A stretch of 64,000 nt of DNA from CBDCME01 sp965218865 (GCA_965218865.1 CBDCME010000043.1:180466-244465); one strand, 5' to 3'; shown: positions 47,345 to 56,567, counted from the stretch's first letter. The notes: generated from the letters alone by a model not told the origin. Translations and numbers: made by a program.

Positions 47345-48631
47345 ATGCCGATTGCCGTGAACGGGCCGTATGCGCCGGCAATGATCGTCGGGAAATTTCG
47401 CCGCCGGTTCTCATCGTGCCTGCTGCTCGCCGTGCTCGCCACCATCGCCGGGAACGCGACCGCTCATGCCGGCGGCGCCGAGGTCGGTGACAGATTCGAG
47501 GTCCGGGCCAGCGATCTGCCGCCACCCTACGACACCGTGAGCGTCTCGAACGGCTCGCGAAAAATCTCTCGGCCCCGGGGCGCGTTGATTCGCGTTCCGG
47601 AGGGATTTCACGCCAACATTTTCGCCAAGGGACTGTCCGATCCCCGTTGGCTGACCGTGGCCGCGAACGGTGACGTCCTCGTCGCTGAATCGATGAACAG
47701 AAGAATCAAGCTGCTCCGCGACAGCGACGGCGACGGCGAGGCCGAACACGTGGGCACGTTCGCCAAACGGCGTGGCCGCCCCCATGGTCTGGCTATTCAG
47801 GGAGACCACCTTTACGTCGCCAACATTCAAGGAGTTTTGCGATATCCCTATCGCCCAGGCGACGACGAGGCGAGAGGGAAGGGCGAGTACATCACGGCCC
47901 CCGGTGCCTTCGGGCTCCTAGGCGGCCATTGGACGCGCAATCTCGCGTTCAACGCCGCGGGCACGCGATTCTTCGTCACCATCGGGTCGTATGGCAACCT
48001 CGGCGAGGAGCCGAACCCACGGGCGACGGTGCAAATATTCGACGCCGACGGCGGGAACCAGCGAACCTTCGCCTCCGGCATTCGAAACCCGGTCGGAGTC
48101 GCGCTTTATCCCGGCGGCAACGATGTCTACGTCGTCGTCAACGAACGTGACGGTTTGGGCGACGAGCTCGTTCCCGACTATCTCACCCGCCTCGAGGACG
48201 GCGACTTTCTTGGTTGGCCCTACGCCTACACCGGACAGAATCCTCAACCCGGCTACGCCGAAAAACGGCCCGATCTCGTCGCCCGCAGCAAGGTGCCGGA
48301 CGTTCTCTTCCGCTCCCATTCGGCTCCCCTGGGGCTTGTCTTCTACGATGCCGACCAGTTTCCTCCGGACTATCGTGGTGATGCCTTCGTTTCCTTGCAC
48401 GGCTCGTGGAACGCGTCCCTGCCGCGCGGTTACATGGTGGCGCGGGTGCGCTTCGAAAATGGCCGGCCGGTCGGTCACTACGAGGCTTTCGCCACTGGGT
48501 TCTGGGCCGAGGGAGTGCGTCGCGCCAAGGTCTGGGGGCGCCCGGCCGGACTGGCCATCGCCAAGGACGGCAGCCTTCTCGTCGCCGACGACACCGGCGG
48601 CGTTATTTGGCGTGTGAGTTTCGGAAACTAG
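47345..48631 (+). CDS. Exported sorbosone dehydrogenase-like (PQQ-dependent sugar dehydrogenase family) protein
   Basis: 428 residues; ATG 47381 is an equally good start. A signal peptide (RRRFSSCLLLAVLATIAGNA, ending THA) leads to a six-bladed propeller: GFHANIFAKGLSDPRWLTVA, VLVAESMNRRIKLLRDSDGD, GRPHGLAIQGDHLYVANIQG, RNLAFNAAGTRFFVTIGSYG, GIRNPVGVALYPG, VVVNERDGLGDELVPDYLTR, and FVSLHGSWNASLPRGY. These are hallmarks of the L-sorbosone/glucose dehydrogenase group in the periplasm. The substrate is not predictable. Repeat Q6 follows the TAG stop. Confidence 0.88.
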   Translation: MPIAVNGPYAPAMIVGKFRRRFSSCLLLAVLATIAGNATAHAGGAEVGDRFEVRASDLPPPYDTVSVSNGSRKISRPRGALIRVPEGFHANIFAKGLSDPRWLTVAANGDVLVAESMNRRIKLLRDSDGDGEAEHVGTFAKRRGRPHGLAIQGDHLYVANIQGVLRYPYRPGDDEARGKGEYITAPGAFGLLGGHWTRNLAFNAAGTRFFVTIGSYGNLGEEPNPRATVQIFDADGGNQRTFASGIRNPVGVALYPGGNDVYVVVNERDGLGDELVPDYLTRLEDGDFLGWPYAYTGQNPQPGYAEKRPDLVARSKVPDVLFRSHSAPLGLVFYDADQFPPDYRGDAFVSLHGSWNASLPRGYMVARVRFENGRPVGHYEAFATGFWAEGVRRAKVWGRPAGLAIAKDGSLLVADDTGGVIWRVSFGN

Positions 48632-48691
48632 CGCGAGAGGGCCGGAACAGACGCAAAAAATGCCCGGACGCGCATTTTCGAACAGGCTCTA
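48632..48691. repeat. Partial hairpin repeat Q6
   Basis: GCGAGAGGGCCGGAACAGAC and the right arm CGCGCATTTTCGAACAGGCT, immediately after the sorbosone-dehydrogenase-like gene. The left arm is missing. Confidence 0.65.
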
Positions 48692-48781
48692 AGAGATAGG
48701 CGAATTGAAGCGCACGAGGTACGGAGTGAAGCGTTATCGGTGCCGCCATGAAATAAACGATCTACAAATTGGTTCAAATCT

Positions 48782-49933
48782 ATGAAAATTGAGAAATTGA
48801 GGCTCATTGAGCGGGATGGAAAACGTGAACTGTCCGCGGAGATAGATTCATTTCATTTGTGGTTTCGATTCCCTCTCGATGTAGCAGTTATGGAAAGCAT
48901 GGAACCCTTTCTCGCCAGTGGTTATCTCGCGGCGATCGCACAAGGTGGCGAGCTGAGTATCGCTCGGGAATTTCCAATTTCGACGACTTTGCACAAGAAT
49001 TTGTCGGAACTGCAGCGGATTTACCGCTGCTGGAATTATGATTTCAGGGCCGTCACGATCAATGGCACCACAGCCCCGCCAGCGGAGCCGATGCCCGGCG
49101 TGGCCACGATGTATTCGGCCGGTGTCGACAGCATGTATACCTTGCTGTCGCATCAAGAAGAAATCACACATATGATTAGAATATTCGGTTACGATTTTCT
49201 CGACACTCCGGAAAATATTGAACGAATTGTGGAAACCGATCGTGCGTTTGCCGTGGAAATGGGGAAAAAATATATTCCGATTGAATCCAATTTTCGGAAA
49301 TTCACCGAAGTTAGAAAGCAAGATTGGGTAGCGTCTTATGCGTTCGGCTTGTATGCGACCACTTTAGCCCTAGGTATCGAGCGTTGTTACTACCCGTCCA
49401 GCCATACCTTCACTGATCTATTTCCGGATAGTTCGCATCCCTTGACCGACCCTCTATGGAGTAACGGGCAAACCCAAATCGTCCATGATTCCGCTATCAG
49501 GCGGAGTGAAAAAATTCGACATATAGTCAAGTTTCCACGTGCTTTCGAACAAATTCATGTTTGCTGGAGATATCCTCTTGAAAATTGCGGCTCCTGTTCG
49601 AAATGCTTACGCACAATGTTGACGCTGAGAATACTCGGAGAGAACAGCAATAAATTCCCTTCAATATCTCTCAAAGAGATAAAGAAAATTCGGGCAAATA
49701 GCATTAGTGATTTAACCTTTTTGGAAGACAATCTGTTGTTGTCCGAGGAAATGCAGGAATGGAACATGTTCCGCATAATAAAAAGAATAATTCATCGGTA
49801 TCAATTGTCGGTCATGGCGTCGCAGATCGATGGAATTTTTCTTTTCGGAGGATTGCGGCGTCTATATCGTTGGAAAAGTAATCCAGATTGGTTGAACACG
49901 ATTACCTTGGAGCCCAAGGAACGGAAATACTAA
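48782..49933 (+). CDS. PP-loop ATPase-like (QueC/asparagine-synthase-like) protein
   Basis: 383 residues. A nucleotide-binding motif ATMYSAGVDSMYTLLSHQEE (residues about 114-133) has the SxGxDS form of PP-loop enzymes that adenylate a carboxyl or carbonyl. ENCGSCSKCLRTMLTLRILG (about 266-285) is a Cys cluster like that of QueC. The N-terminal 110 residues and the C-terminal tail (LFGGLRRLYRWKSNPDW) are unlike QueC. Base composition is visibly more AT-rich than its neighbours, pointing to transfer. It ends eight bases before the Mur ligase-Pth gene and probably forms one unit with it. The substrate is unknown. Confidence 0.7.
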   Translation: MKIEKLRLIERDGKRELSAEIDSFHLWFRFPLDVAVMESMEPFLASGYLAAIAQGGELSIAREFPISTTLHKNLSELQRIYRCWNYDFRAVTINGTTAPPAEPMPGVATMYSAGVDSMYTLLSHQEEITHMIRIFGYDFLDTPENIERIVETDRAFAVEMGKKYIPIESNFRKFTEVRKQDWVASYAFGLYATTLALGIERCYYPSSHTFTDLFPDSSHPLTDPLWSNGQTQIVHDSAIRRSEKIRHIVKFPRAFEQIHVCWRYPLENCGSCSKCLRTMLTLRILGENSNKFPSISLKEIKKIRANSISDLTFLEDNLLLSEEMQEWNMFRIIKRIIHRYQLSVMASQIDGIFLFGGLRRLYRWKSNPDWLNTITLEPKERKY

Positions 49934-49941
49934 TCGTGAAG

Positions 49942-51816
49942 ATGCCCTTGATGAGGTCCGTCGTATCGCTTTGGAAGCGTTATCTTGCGCGAGGGGGTCT
50001 CTGGCGCGTGCGCTCATATTTTTGGCTGGGCCTGGCGGCATTGCACCGCAGGCGGCTTGGAAAGGTCAGCTTCGTCGCAATCACGGGAAGTGCCGGGAAA
50101 ACCACGGCGAAGAGGCTGACGACGGCTGTGCTCTCGAGCGCCGGCCGTGGCCGGCAGTTGCCGGGAACGGCGAGCCGCTCTATTCAAATTATGCGTCTCG
50201 TTCTAGACACCAAACCGAGCGATGATTTCTGCGTGGTTGAGTTTGGGATTTATGAGCCGGGATGCCTGGACCGTTCGCTCGCCGTAGTAAGGCCTCGGAT
50301 CGGCGTCGTTACATCGATCGGCATGGATCACCTCAAAGCGTTTCACTCGGTTGAAGCGATCGTTAACGAGAAAGCCAAGGTCGTCGCGTGTTTGCCGGAA
50401 CAGGAGGTCGCGGTGTTGAACGCCGACGACCCTTTGGTCCTTTCCATGGCTGATCGGTTCCCGGGCCGCATCATCACCTTCGGCCTTGCCAAGGAAGCCG
50501 TGGTGCGCGCGGAGAATGTCCGATCGGCTTGGCCTGAGCGGCTGTCTTTCACCGTCGTTTACCAGGGTGACGCCGTTGAGGTCAGGTCTAAGCTTTGCGG
50601 TGCTTTTTGGGTCACCTCGGTCCTCGCCGCGATTGCGGTCGGAATCTCTGACGGAATTTCCTTGGATAAGGCAGCAAAGGCCATTGAATCGATAGAGCCG
50701 TTCCCGAGCCGGATGCAGCCCGTTATCGGCGAGGACGGCGTGACTTTCATCATGGACGATTGGAAGTCTCCTCTTTGGACCATCGCGTCGGTGTTCGATT
50801 TTTTGGAGGCGGCCCGCGCCGAGCGAAAGATCATCGTCGTCGGCACCATATCCGACTACGGCGGGACAACCGGAACGGTCTATTCGCGTATCGCCACGGC
50901 CGCATTGGAGGTCGCCGATCATGTCATCTTTGTCGGATCGATGGCGACTCATGCCTTGCGGGCCAAGCGACCAGAGAATGCCCAACGCCTCCATGTATTT
51001 TCGGATGTGAAGAGCGCGGTGAATTTTCTCGGCTCGTTGCTTCGGGAAGGCGACTTCGTTGTTCTAAAGGGCTCGGGCATTGCCGATCACCTGGGCCGCA
51101 TCGTCCACCACAGGCTCGAGCCGATCTCCTGCTGGCGCATGGATTGCGGCAAGGACATACCCTGTACATCCTGCGGGCTGTTGAGATCGGATCAGCGGGC
51201 CCCGCGGCAAGGTGACGGGCCGCGGGCAAGAGACGTGACGGACCCCGTGAACGAGCCACCGGCGACGCTTCCTCGGTTCACGGGCCCAATTAAGGTCCTC
51301 GTGGGAATCGGCAACCCCGGAAATCGTTACCGAAATACACCTCACAACGTCGGTTTCGAGGTCTTGGACGCGATGGCCGAAAAGTTTGCTCTGGATTGGG
51401 CCGCTTGTGACGACATGGCCTTAGCGCATACCAAGCTTAAGGACAATACGATCCTATTGGTGAAACCCCAGAATTTCGTCAATAACACCGGCATGAGCCT
51501 CAAGAGGCTTTCCGACAGGTTGGGTTTCACGGCGGAAGATTGCATTTTGATCCAAGACGACATCCACTTGCCGCTGGGCAAGCTGCGGAGCCGAATGCGG
51601 GGGAGCGACGGTGGCCACAAAGGTGTCCGTTCCGCGCTGGTCACCTTTCAGACCAATGAATTTCGCCGGATCAAGATCGGTGTCGCGCCCGCCGAGAAAC
51701 CGAGTTCCGATGCCGACTATCTCCTGACCCCTTTCGCCGCCGAGGCCGCCGCGGTCATCGGTCCCGCCCGCGAAGCGGCGGTCGACCGACTGTTGTCGAT
51801 GCTCCGTGACGCGTAA
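49942..51816 (+). CDS. Mur ligase-like / peptidyl-tRNA hydrolase fusion protein
   Basis: About 624 residues from ATG 49942; GTG 49936 is an alternative. Residues about 30-420 form a MurF-like ligase: P-loop FVAITGSAGKTTAKRLTTAV, EFGIYEPGCLDRS, VVTSIGMDHLKAFHSVEAIV, VLNADDPLVLS, and IMDDWKSPLWTIASVFDFLE. A linker with four Cys follows (DCGKDIPCTSCGLLRSDQ). Residues about 450-620 form a Pth domain: VLVGIGNPGNRYRNTPHNVG (Asn10 and His20 equivalents), LVKPQNFVNNTGMSLKRL (Asn68), and ILIQDDIHLPLGKLRSR (Asp93). In SDGGHKGVRSALV, Lys replaces the usual Asn114. Mur ligases join amino acids to carboxyls using ATP; Pth cleaves peptidyl-tRNA. The fusion suggests peptide or conjugate synthesis with a tRNA-linked step; this is inference. 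Confidence 0.85.
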   Translation: MPLMRSVVSLWKRYLARGGLWRVRSYFWLGLAALHRRRLGKVSFVAITGSAGKTTAKRLTTAVLSSAGRGRQLPGTASRSIQIMRLVLDTKPSDDFCVVEFGIYEPGCLDRSLAVVRPRIGVVTSIGMDHLKAFHSVEAIVNEKAKVVACLPEQEVAVLNADDPLVLSMADRFPGRIITFGLAKEAVVRAENVRSAWPERLSFTVVYQGDAVEVRSKLCGAFWVTSVLAAIAVGISDGISLDKAAKAIESIEPFPSRMQPVIGEDGVTFIMDDWKSPLWTIASVFDFLEAARAERKIIVVGTISDYGGTTGTVYSRIATAALEVADHVIFVGSMATHALRAKRPENAQRLHVFSDVKSAVNFLGSLLREGDFVVLKGSGIADHLGRIVHHRLEPISCWRMDCGKDIPCTSCGLLRSDQRAPRQGDGPRARDVTDPVNEPPATLPRFTGPIKVLVGIGNPGNRYRNTPHNVGFEVLDAMAEKFALDWAACDDMALAHTKLKDNTILLVKPQNFVNNTGMSLKRLSDRLGFTAEDCILIQDDIHLPLGKLRSRMRGSDGGHKGVRSALVTFQTNEFRRIKIGVAPAEKPSSDADYLLTPFAAEAAAVIGPAREAAVDRLLSMLRDA

Positions 51817-52117
51817 AGGGCTGCCAATCGCGTTTGCGGCGGTATCCGATGTATCCCGGGCAACAATCAAATTCATGGCGATGATTCCCAGAAAATGGGC
51901 GGACGGGACGGTACGCGGCACGACGCGGCGAATGGCCGATCGTTGCAACCCCGCAGAATCATTGAACTTGGTGGACAGGACAGTATGGTGCGGACGAACA
52001 TTTTTGCAAACGAGCGCACCAGCGAATTTCGCGGCCGCCATGGGATAAGGTTGAGCCGGATCAACCGATCTTCCCTCCAACGCATCCGCGTGGTCGCATC
52101 GATAACGAGGGATTTTG
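51817..52117. other. Intergenic, no gene recognised
   Basis: About 300 bases with only weak ORFs. AACGAGGG just upstream of 52118 probably serves the lipoprotein gene. Confidence 0.4.
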
Positions 52118-52516
52118 ATGATGAGACAACGCTTGATCGTCGCTTCCGTTTTCGCCGCCGTTTGGCTTCTGGCCGCGTGCGCCACTCCATCGATCGAGGC
52201 GGGGGGGCCGGGCGCCACCCGAACGACCGCGATCGGCGAGGTATTTGTCGATTCGCAGGGCATGACGCTTTACACCTTCGACGAGGACACGCCGGGCCAA
52301 TCGAATTGCACCTTTATCTGCGCCGCGGTGTGGCCGCCGGTGGGGGCCGAACAAATGGACTCTCCCCCAAGCGGATTTTCCATCATCATCCGGGACGACG
52401 GCTCGCCGCAGTGGGCCTATCAGGGCAAGCCCCTTTACGTCTACAACATCGATGGCGAACCCGGTGACGTCGAGGGTGACGGTGTCGACGGCGTTTGGCA
52501 TGCCGCGAAGCCGTAA
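52118..52516 (+). CDS. Lipoprotein with YxFxxD-type repeats (COG4315-like)
   Basis: 132 residues. A lipoprotein signal ends in LLAACATPS (lipobox LAAC). The mature part has the family pattern: VFVDSQGMTLYTFDEDTPGQ, CTFICAAVWPPV, and PQWAYQGKPLYVYNIDGEPG, ending GVWHAAKP. Such proteins sit on the inner or outer membrane; their role is unknown, with proposed links to redox or stress. It lies 22 bases before phoB. Confidence 0.85.
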   Translation: MMRQRLIVASVFAAVWLLAACATPSIEAGGPGATRTTAIGEVFVDSQGMTLYTFDEDTPGQSNCTFICAAVWPPVGAEQMDSPPSGFSIIIRDDGSPQWAYQGKPLYVYNIDGEPGDVEGDGVDGVWHAAKP

Positions 52517-52538
52517 CCACCCGCCTTAGGACCGGGCG

Positions 52539-53225
52539 GTGGCCAAGATCCTGGTGGTCGAGGACGAAACGGCGGTGCGCGAGATGATCGTTTTTCATCT
52601 CAAGCGCGCCGGGTTCTATTGCCAGGAGGCGGCCGACGCCGAGGCCGCGCAAGTTTTGTTGGGCCGGGAATACCCGGCTCTCATAATCCTCGACTGGATG
52701 CTGCCGGGACTTTCCGGGATCGATTTCGCGCGCCGCCTGCGCGAGGACGAGTCGACACGGTCGATTCCGGTCATTATGCTGTCCGCGCGCAGCGAGGAGC
52801 GTGACAAGGTCGATGGTCTGACCCTTGGTGCCGACGATTACGTGACCAAGCCGTTTTCGGCCCGGGAACTGATCGCAAGGATCAAGGCCTTGTTGCGTCG
52901 TGCCGGTGGCGGTAACGGCGAGGCGGCGATCGAAACCGGCGGGATCGTTCTCGACCCGGCGAGCCATCGGGTTCTGGTTTCGGACCAGGATGTGGCGCTC
53001 GGTCCAAAGGAATTTCGTCTGCTGCACATTTTCATGAGCCATCCCAACCGGGTATACAGTCGGGGGCAATTGCTCGACCTGGCATGGGAAGGCAACATCC
53101 ACGTCGGCGAGAGGACGGTGGATGTGCATATCAGCAACTTGCGCAAGGCCTTGGAGCCGTTCGGCCTGGGGCGGATAATCACGACGGTGCGGGGCGCCGG
53201 CTATCGGTTCTTGGACGGAACCTAG
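52539..53225 (+). CDS. phoB: PhoB-type response regulator
   Basis: 228 residues from GTG 52539. The receiver domain contains LVVEDETAVREMI, the phosphorylation site LIILDWMLPGLSG, LSARSEERDKVDGL, and GADDYVTKPFSARELIARIK. The C-terminal winged helix contains LGPKEFRLLHIFMSHPNRVY, then ERTVDVHISNLRKALEP and TVRGAGYRFLDGT. It regulates phosphate-starvation genes with PhoR. The stop codon TAG is the first three bases of repeat R4, which separates it from phoR. Confidence 0.92.
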   Translation: MAKILVVEDETAVREMIVFHLKRAGFYCQEAADAEAAQVLLGREYPALIILDWMLPGLSGIDFARRLREDESTRSIPVIMLSARSEERDKVDGLTLGADDYVTKPFSARELIARIKALLRRAGGGNGEAAIETGGIVLDPASHRVLVSDQDVALGPKEFRLLHIFMSHPNRVYSRGQLLDLAWEGNIHVGERTVDVHISNLRKALEPFGLGRIITTVRGAGYRFLDGT

Positions 53226-53329
53226 TGCACCGGCGCATTCACTTCGTTCACGCCCCCGTGCACCAGGCCATTGTCGATGCATTAACTTTCCAAACTTCGG
53301 CTGTCGCCTCCGTTTGGGTCGATGCACTA
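53223..53329 (-). repeat. MITE-like repeat R4 (107 bp) between phoB and phoR
   Basis: Same orientation as R2 and R3. CTAG at both ends. Its first three bases form the phoB stop codon. phoR starts 46 bases further on. Confidence 0.88.
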
Positions 53330-53374
53330 GGATTGGAGGGACTCCCCGCCCCTTGACGCAACGTTCGGTGGCTT

Positions 53375-54673
53375 ATGGGCACTAGACACGAAGTTTCGCT
53401 CGTTGCCGGCTTGGGTCTGATGTTGCTCGTGGTCGGGTTGGCCGCCGATCGGGTCGCCATGGTCATGGCGTTGGCGGCCACGGTTTATCTGGCCTGGCAC
53501 CTGATCAACGTCATTCAGCTGCGCCGCTGGCTCGCGCGAAGCAGCGCCTCGACGCCGCGCGCTTACGGAATCTGGGGTGACGTGCATCGAGCCTTGCGGC
53601 ACCGGCGGGAGTTGCGCCGGACACGAGGTCGCGCCTTCGTGCGCGGCGTTGCCGTGCTTCGTGACGCGGCGCGGACGCTTCCAGACGCGCTCGTGATCAT
53701 GGACGCCGAGGATGGAATTCGTTGGTTCAACTCCGCGGCGGGCCGACTGCTCGGCCTGCACTGGCCGGGCGACCGCCGGCGAGACCTGAGCCGCCTCGTG
53801 CCGCATCCTGTGTTGAAGGAGTATCTGGCCGACGCCGGCCGTGAACGCCCGCTCGAAATTCCCTCGCCGGTCAATGGCGCCTGGATGCTGTCGATCAAGG
53901 TCAGCGCGATCGGAAACGCCGGCCAGCGGCTGCTGGTGGGGCGGGACATCACCGCGACCTATCGCCTCGAACAGGCGCGCCGGGATTTCGTGGCCGACGT
54001 TTCGCACGAATTGCGGACGCCGATCACCGTTTTCCGCGGTTACCTCGAGCCGCTCCAGGAAGTCGCCAAGGAGGCGCCGAAGTGGGCCGCTCCCCTCGAG
54101 CGAATGGATCAGCAGGCGGCCCGCATGGAAAGCTTCGTCGCCGATCTCTTGACCTTGTCGGGTTTGGAGATGGAGGATCGACCACGACTCCGGGAATCGG
54201 TTCCCGTCGCCAGCCTGCTCGCCGAGATCCGTGACGAGGCTCTCGCCTTGAGCGGTGCGAGTGGTCACGTGATCCGACTCGCGGCCGATCCCGAACTCCA
54301 TTTGTTCGGCGATCGCGCGGCGTTGCGCAGCGCTTTCGCCAACCTGGTGGTCAACGCGGTCGATCACACCCCTCCGGGTTCCCGAATCGAGGTTGTCTGG
54401 GAACGGGACTCCAACGGCGCTTGTCTGCGTGTCAGCGACAATGGAGACGGCATCGCGGCCTACCATCAGCCGCGCCTGACCGAGCGCTTCTATCGCGTCG
54501 ACAAGGGCCGCTCTAGCGAACACCGGGGAACGGGCCTGGGTTTGGCGATCGTCAAACAGGTGCTCGACAACCACGACGCCGAACTCGGAATTTCGAGCGA
54601 TCCAGGAAACGGGAGCAGCTTCAGCTGCCATTTTCTTGACGCGGCCATACGGAAGTCAAAAGAGGAGGCGTGA
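53375..54673 (+). CDS. phoR: PhoR-type sensor histidine kinase
   Basis: 432 residues. Two N-terminal membrane helices (LVAGLGLMLLVVGLAADRVA and AMVMALAATVYLAWHLINV) are followed by a PAS domain (about 100-190, DALVIMDAEDGIRWFNSAAG). A HisKA domain with phosphoacceptor DFVADVSHELRTPITVFRGY comes next, then a HATPase domain (AFANLVVNAVDHTPPGSRI, VSDNGDGIAAYHQPRLTERF, HRGTGLGLAIVKQVLDNHD). It senses phosphate status and phosphorylates PhoB. Order and orientation fit a phoB-phoR operon interrupted only by repeat R4. Confidence 0.92.
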   Translation: MGTRHEVSLVAGLGLMLLVVGLAADRVAMVMALAATVYLAWHLINVIQLRRWLARSSASTPRAYGIWGDVHRALRHRRELRRTRGRAFVRGVAVLRDAARTLPDALVIMDAEDGIRWFNSAAGRLLGLHWPGDRRRDLSRLVPHPVLKEYLADAGRERPLEIPSPVNGAWMLSIKVSAIGNAGQRLLVGRDITATYRLEQARRDFVADVSHELRTPITVFRGYLEPLQEVAKEAPKWAAPLERMDQQAARMESFVADLLTLSGLEMEDRPRLRESVPVASLLAEIRDEALALSGASGHVIRLAADPELHLFGDRAALRSAFANLVVNAVDHTPPGSRIEVVWERDSNGACLRVSDNGDGIAAYHQPRLTERFYRVDKGRSSEHRGTGLGLAIVKQVLDNHDAELGISSDPGNGSSFSCHFLDAAIRKSKEEA

Positions 54674-54735
54674 GACTCCCGTGCGGCCAAGGCTTTTCGG
54701 TGCCGATTGGTTCGTAATTACCTGGAAAACGCGCG

Positions 54736-54834
54736 ATGACACTTTGCATTTTTCATAGCGAGGGGAACGGAATTCATTGCGACGACGGATTCGCCGCCGC
54801 CCTGATCGTTCGTGACGCGCTGGGGGCTGACCAC
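54736..54834 (+). pseudogene. DHH-phosphoesterase-like N-terminal fragment
   Basis: ATG 54736 opens MTLCIFHSEGNGIHCDDGFA, then AALIVRDALGADHT. This resembles the start of DHH-family phosphoesterases (HxxCxDGFAAA). It then loses similarity and overlaps the PEP-CTERM frame. A fragment created by deletion. Confidence 0.4.
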
Positions 54835-55300
54835 ACTCCCCACGCGCAGCGTCTTCGGCGAATGCGACGCCGGTACCGTATTCGATTTCAATAATGAAAT
54901 CGACGCAATAGAAGCGGCACAGGCCATAATGGAGCAGGTCTTTTCAGACGGTGACGACGGCCTTTTTGGCTCAATGCCCGACCTCACTTTCGGCTGCGAG
55001 CAGGGGCCATCATTTTGCCTGCCCCGGGTGCTCTTCGACTTCTCCCCCCAGTCGGGCACCGTTCAGTTCGTTGGCGCGTTTAACGACACGTCGAACCTCG
55101 TTGGCAACCCTTTGACTGGGCTGGAGACACAACTCGACTTCGATACATCGTCCGACCCATCAGCTGTCATTGCCAGGTTTGTCCCGGTGGTGTCCCCCGC
55201 CCAAGGACCCGAACCCGCCACCTTCGCCCTCTTCGCCATTGGCCTCGCTAGTCTGCGATTCCTACGCCATCGCTCAACACCACGATGCCGAAGTAGCTGA
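54812..55300 (+). pseudogene. PEP-CTERM sorted protein, 5'-truncated
   Basis: 162 codons from GTG 54812, with no signal peptide. The C-terminus GPEPATFALFAIGLASLRFL, then RHRSTPR, is a PEP-CTERM sorting tail (PEP, membrane helix, basic end). Upstream is a secreted-type domain (VFDFNNEIDAIEAAQAIMEQ, then FSPQSGTVQFVGAF). PEP-CTERM proteins normally carry an N-terminal signal and are exported with exopolysaccharide. That part has been replaced by the DHH fragment, so this is a chimeric relic. Confidence 0.6.
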
Positions 55301-55399
55301 ATTGATGAAAGGGCGGTCAAACTCAAGTTTTTTCAGATCGCTCATACTGCCTTATGATTTTTTTTCAGATTGAACCGGGGTCGGGCAAAGCCACACTCA

Positions 55400-56567
55400 T
55401 ACCAACCGCCCTAGAGTTTGACTCGCGCAAAGGTTTACACGCTAGGTTTTGTGTGATTCAAGGTTGTTGGCAACAAGGGAGTGTGTTCAATGCCAACGAT
55501 TCCTTTGCGAAACGACTTTGATGCTGAAAGAGTCCGTGTTCTTGCGGCACGGAGCGATGATGGGAACCAGGCGCGACGGCTTTTGTCGATGGCGGCCATC
55601 TACGATGGGATGGATCGAGCGTGCGCGGCGGGTATTGGCGGCATGGATCGGCAGACGTTGCGGGACTGGGTTCACCGGTTCAACGCGGGAGGTCCGGCCG
55701 GTCTGATCGACCGCAAGCCGAACGGGGCGTTGCGTCGGTTGACGCCGTCGCAAATGGCGGCGCTTTCGCGGGCTATCGAGGCCGGTCCCGATCCCGAACG
55801 GGATGGGGTCGTGCGCTGGCGCTGCATCGATCTCAAGCAACTGATCCGAACGCGCTTCGGCGTGGACTATCACGAGCGGAGCGTCGGCAAGCTGCTGGCC
55901 GCGCTCGGGTTCTCGCATATTTCCGCGCGCCCGCGCCACGTCGGCCAGGATGCGCGGGCACAGGAGGAATTTAAAAAAAAGTTTTCCCGAACACTTGGCG
56001 AAAATCGTAGCGGCACAGCCACCGGACACGCCCATCGAGGTTTGGTTTCAAGATGAAATGCGCGTCGGCCAGAAGAACAGCCTGGTGCGCCAGTGGGCCC
56101 CAAAGGGATCGCGCCCGCGCCAGGTCAAGGACCTACGGACCTCTTCGGCGTATCTCTTCGGCGCCATCTGCCCCGAGCGCGGTGAGGGCGCGGCGCTGGT
56201 CATGCCGCGCGCCAATACTGAAGCCATGGACCTGCATCTCGAGGAAATCAGCCGGGCCGTTGCCCCAAACGCCCATGCCGTCGTGCTGCTCGACCAAGCC
56301 GCATGGCACACCACTGCCAAACTCGGCATCCCGGAGAACATCTCCCTCGTGCCTTTGCCACCCAAGTCCCCGGAGCTCAATCCCGCCGAAAATGTCTGGC
56401 AATACCTCCGCCAGAACTGGCTCTCCAATCGTGTCTTCGACTCCTATGAAGCCATCGTCGAGGCCTCTTGCCAAGCCTGGAACAACCTGACCGACCAACC
56501 TTGGAAGATCATGTCCATCGGCCTCAGAGCGTGGGCTCGCACAAGTCAATGTTAAGGGCGGTTGGTA
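55400..56567 (+). mobile_element. IS630-like element, copy A7 (complete)
   Basis: 1168 bp, matching flanks TCA at 55397-55399 and 56568-56570. A clean insertion with its own duplication, in intergenic DNA. Confidence 0.95.
55490..56555 (+). CDS. IS630-family transposase (copy A7, A8 slippage tract)
   Basis: Same two-frame layout as A1, no other lesions seen. A slippage product of about 354 residues is possible. Confidence 0.88.
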
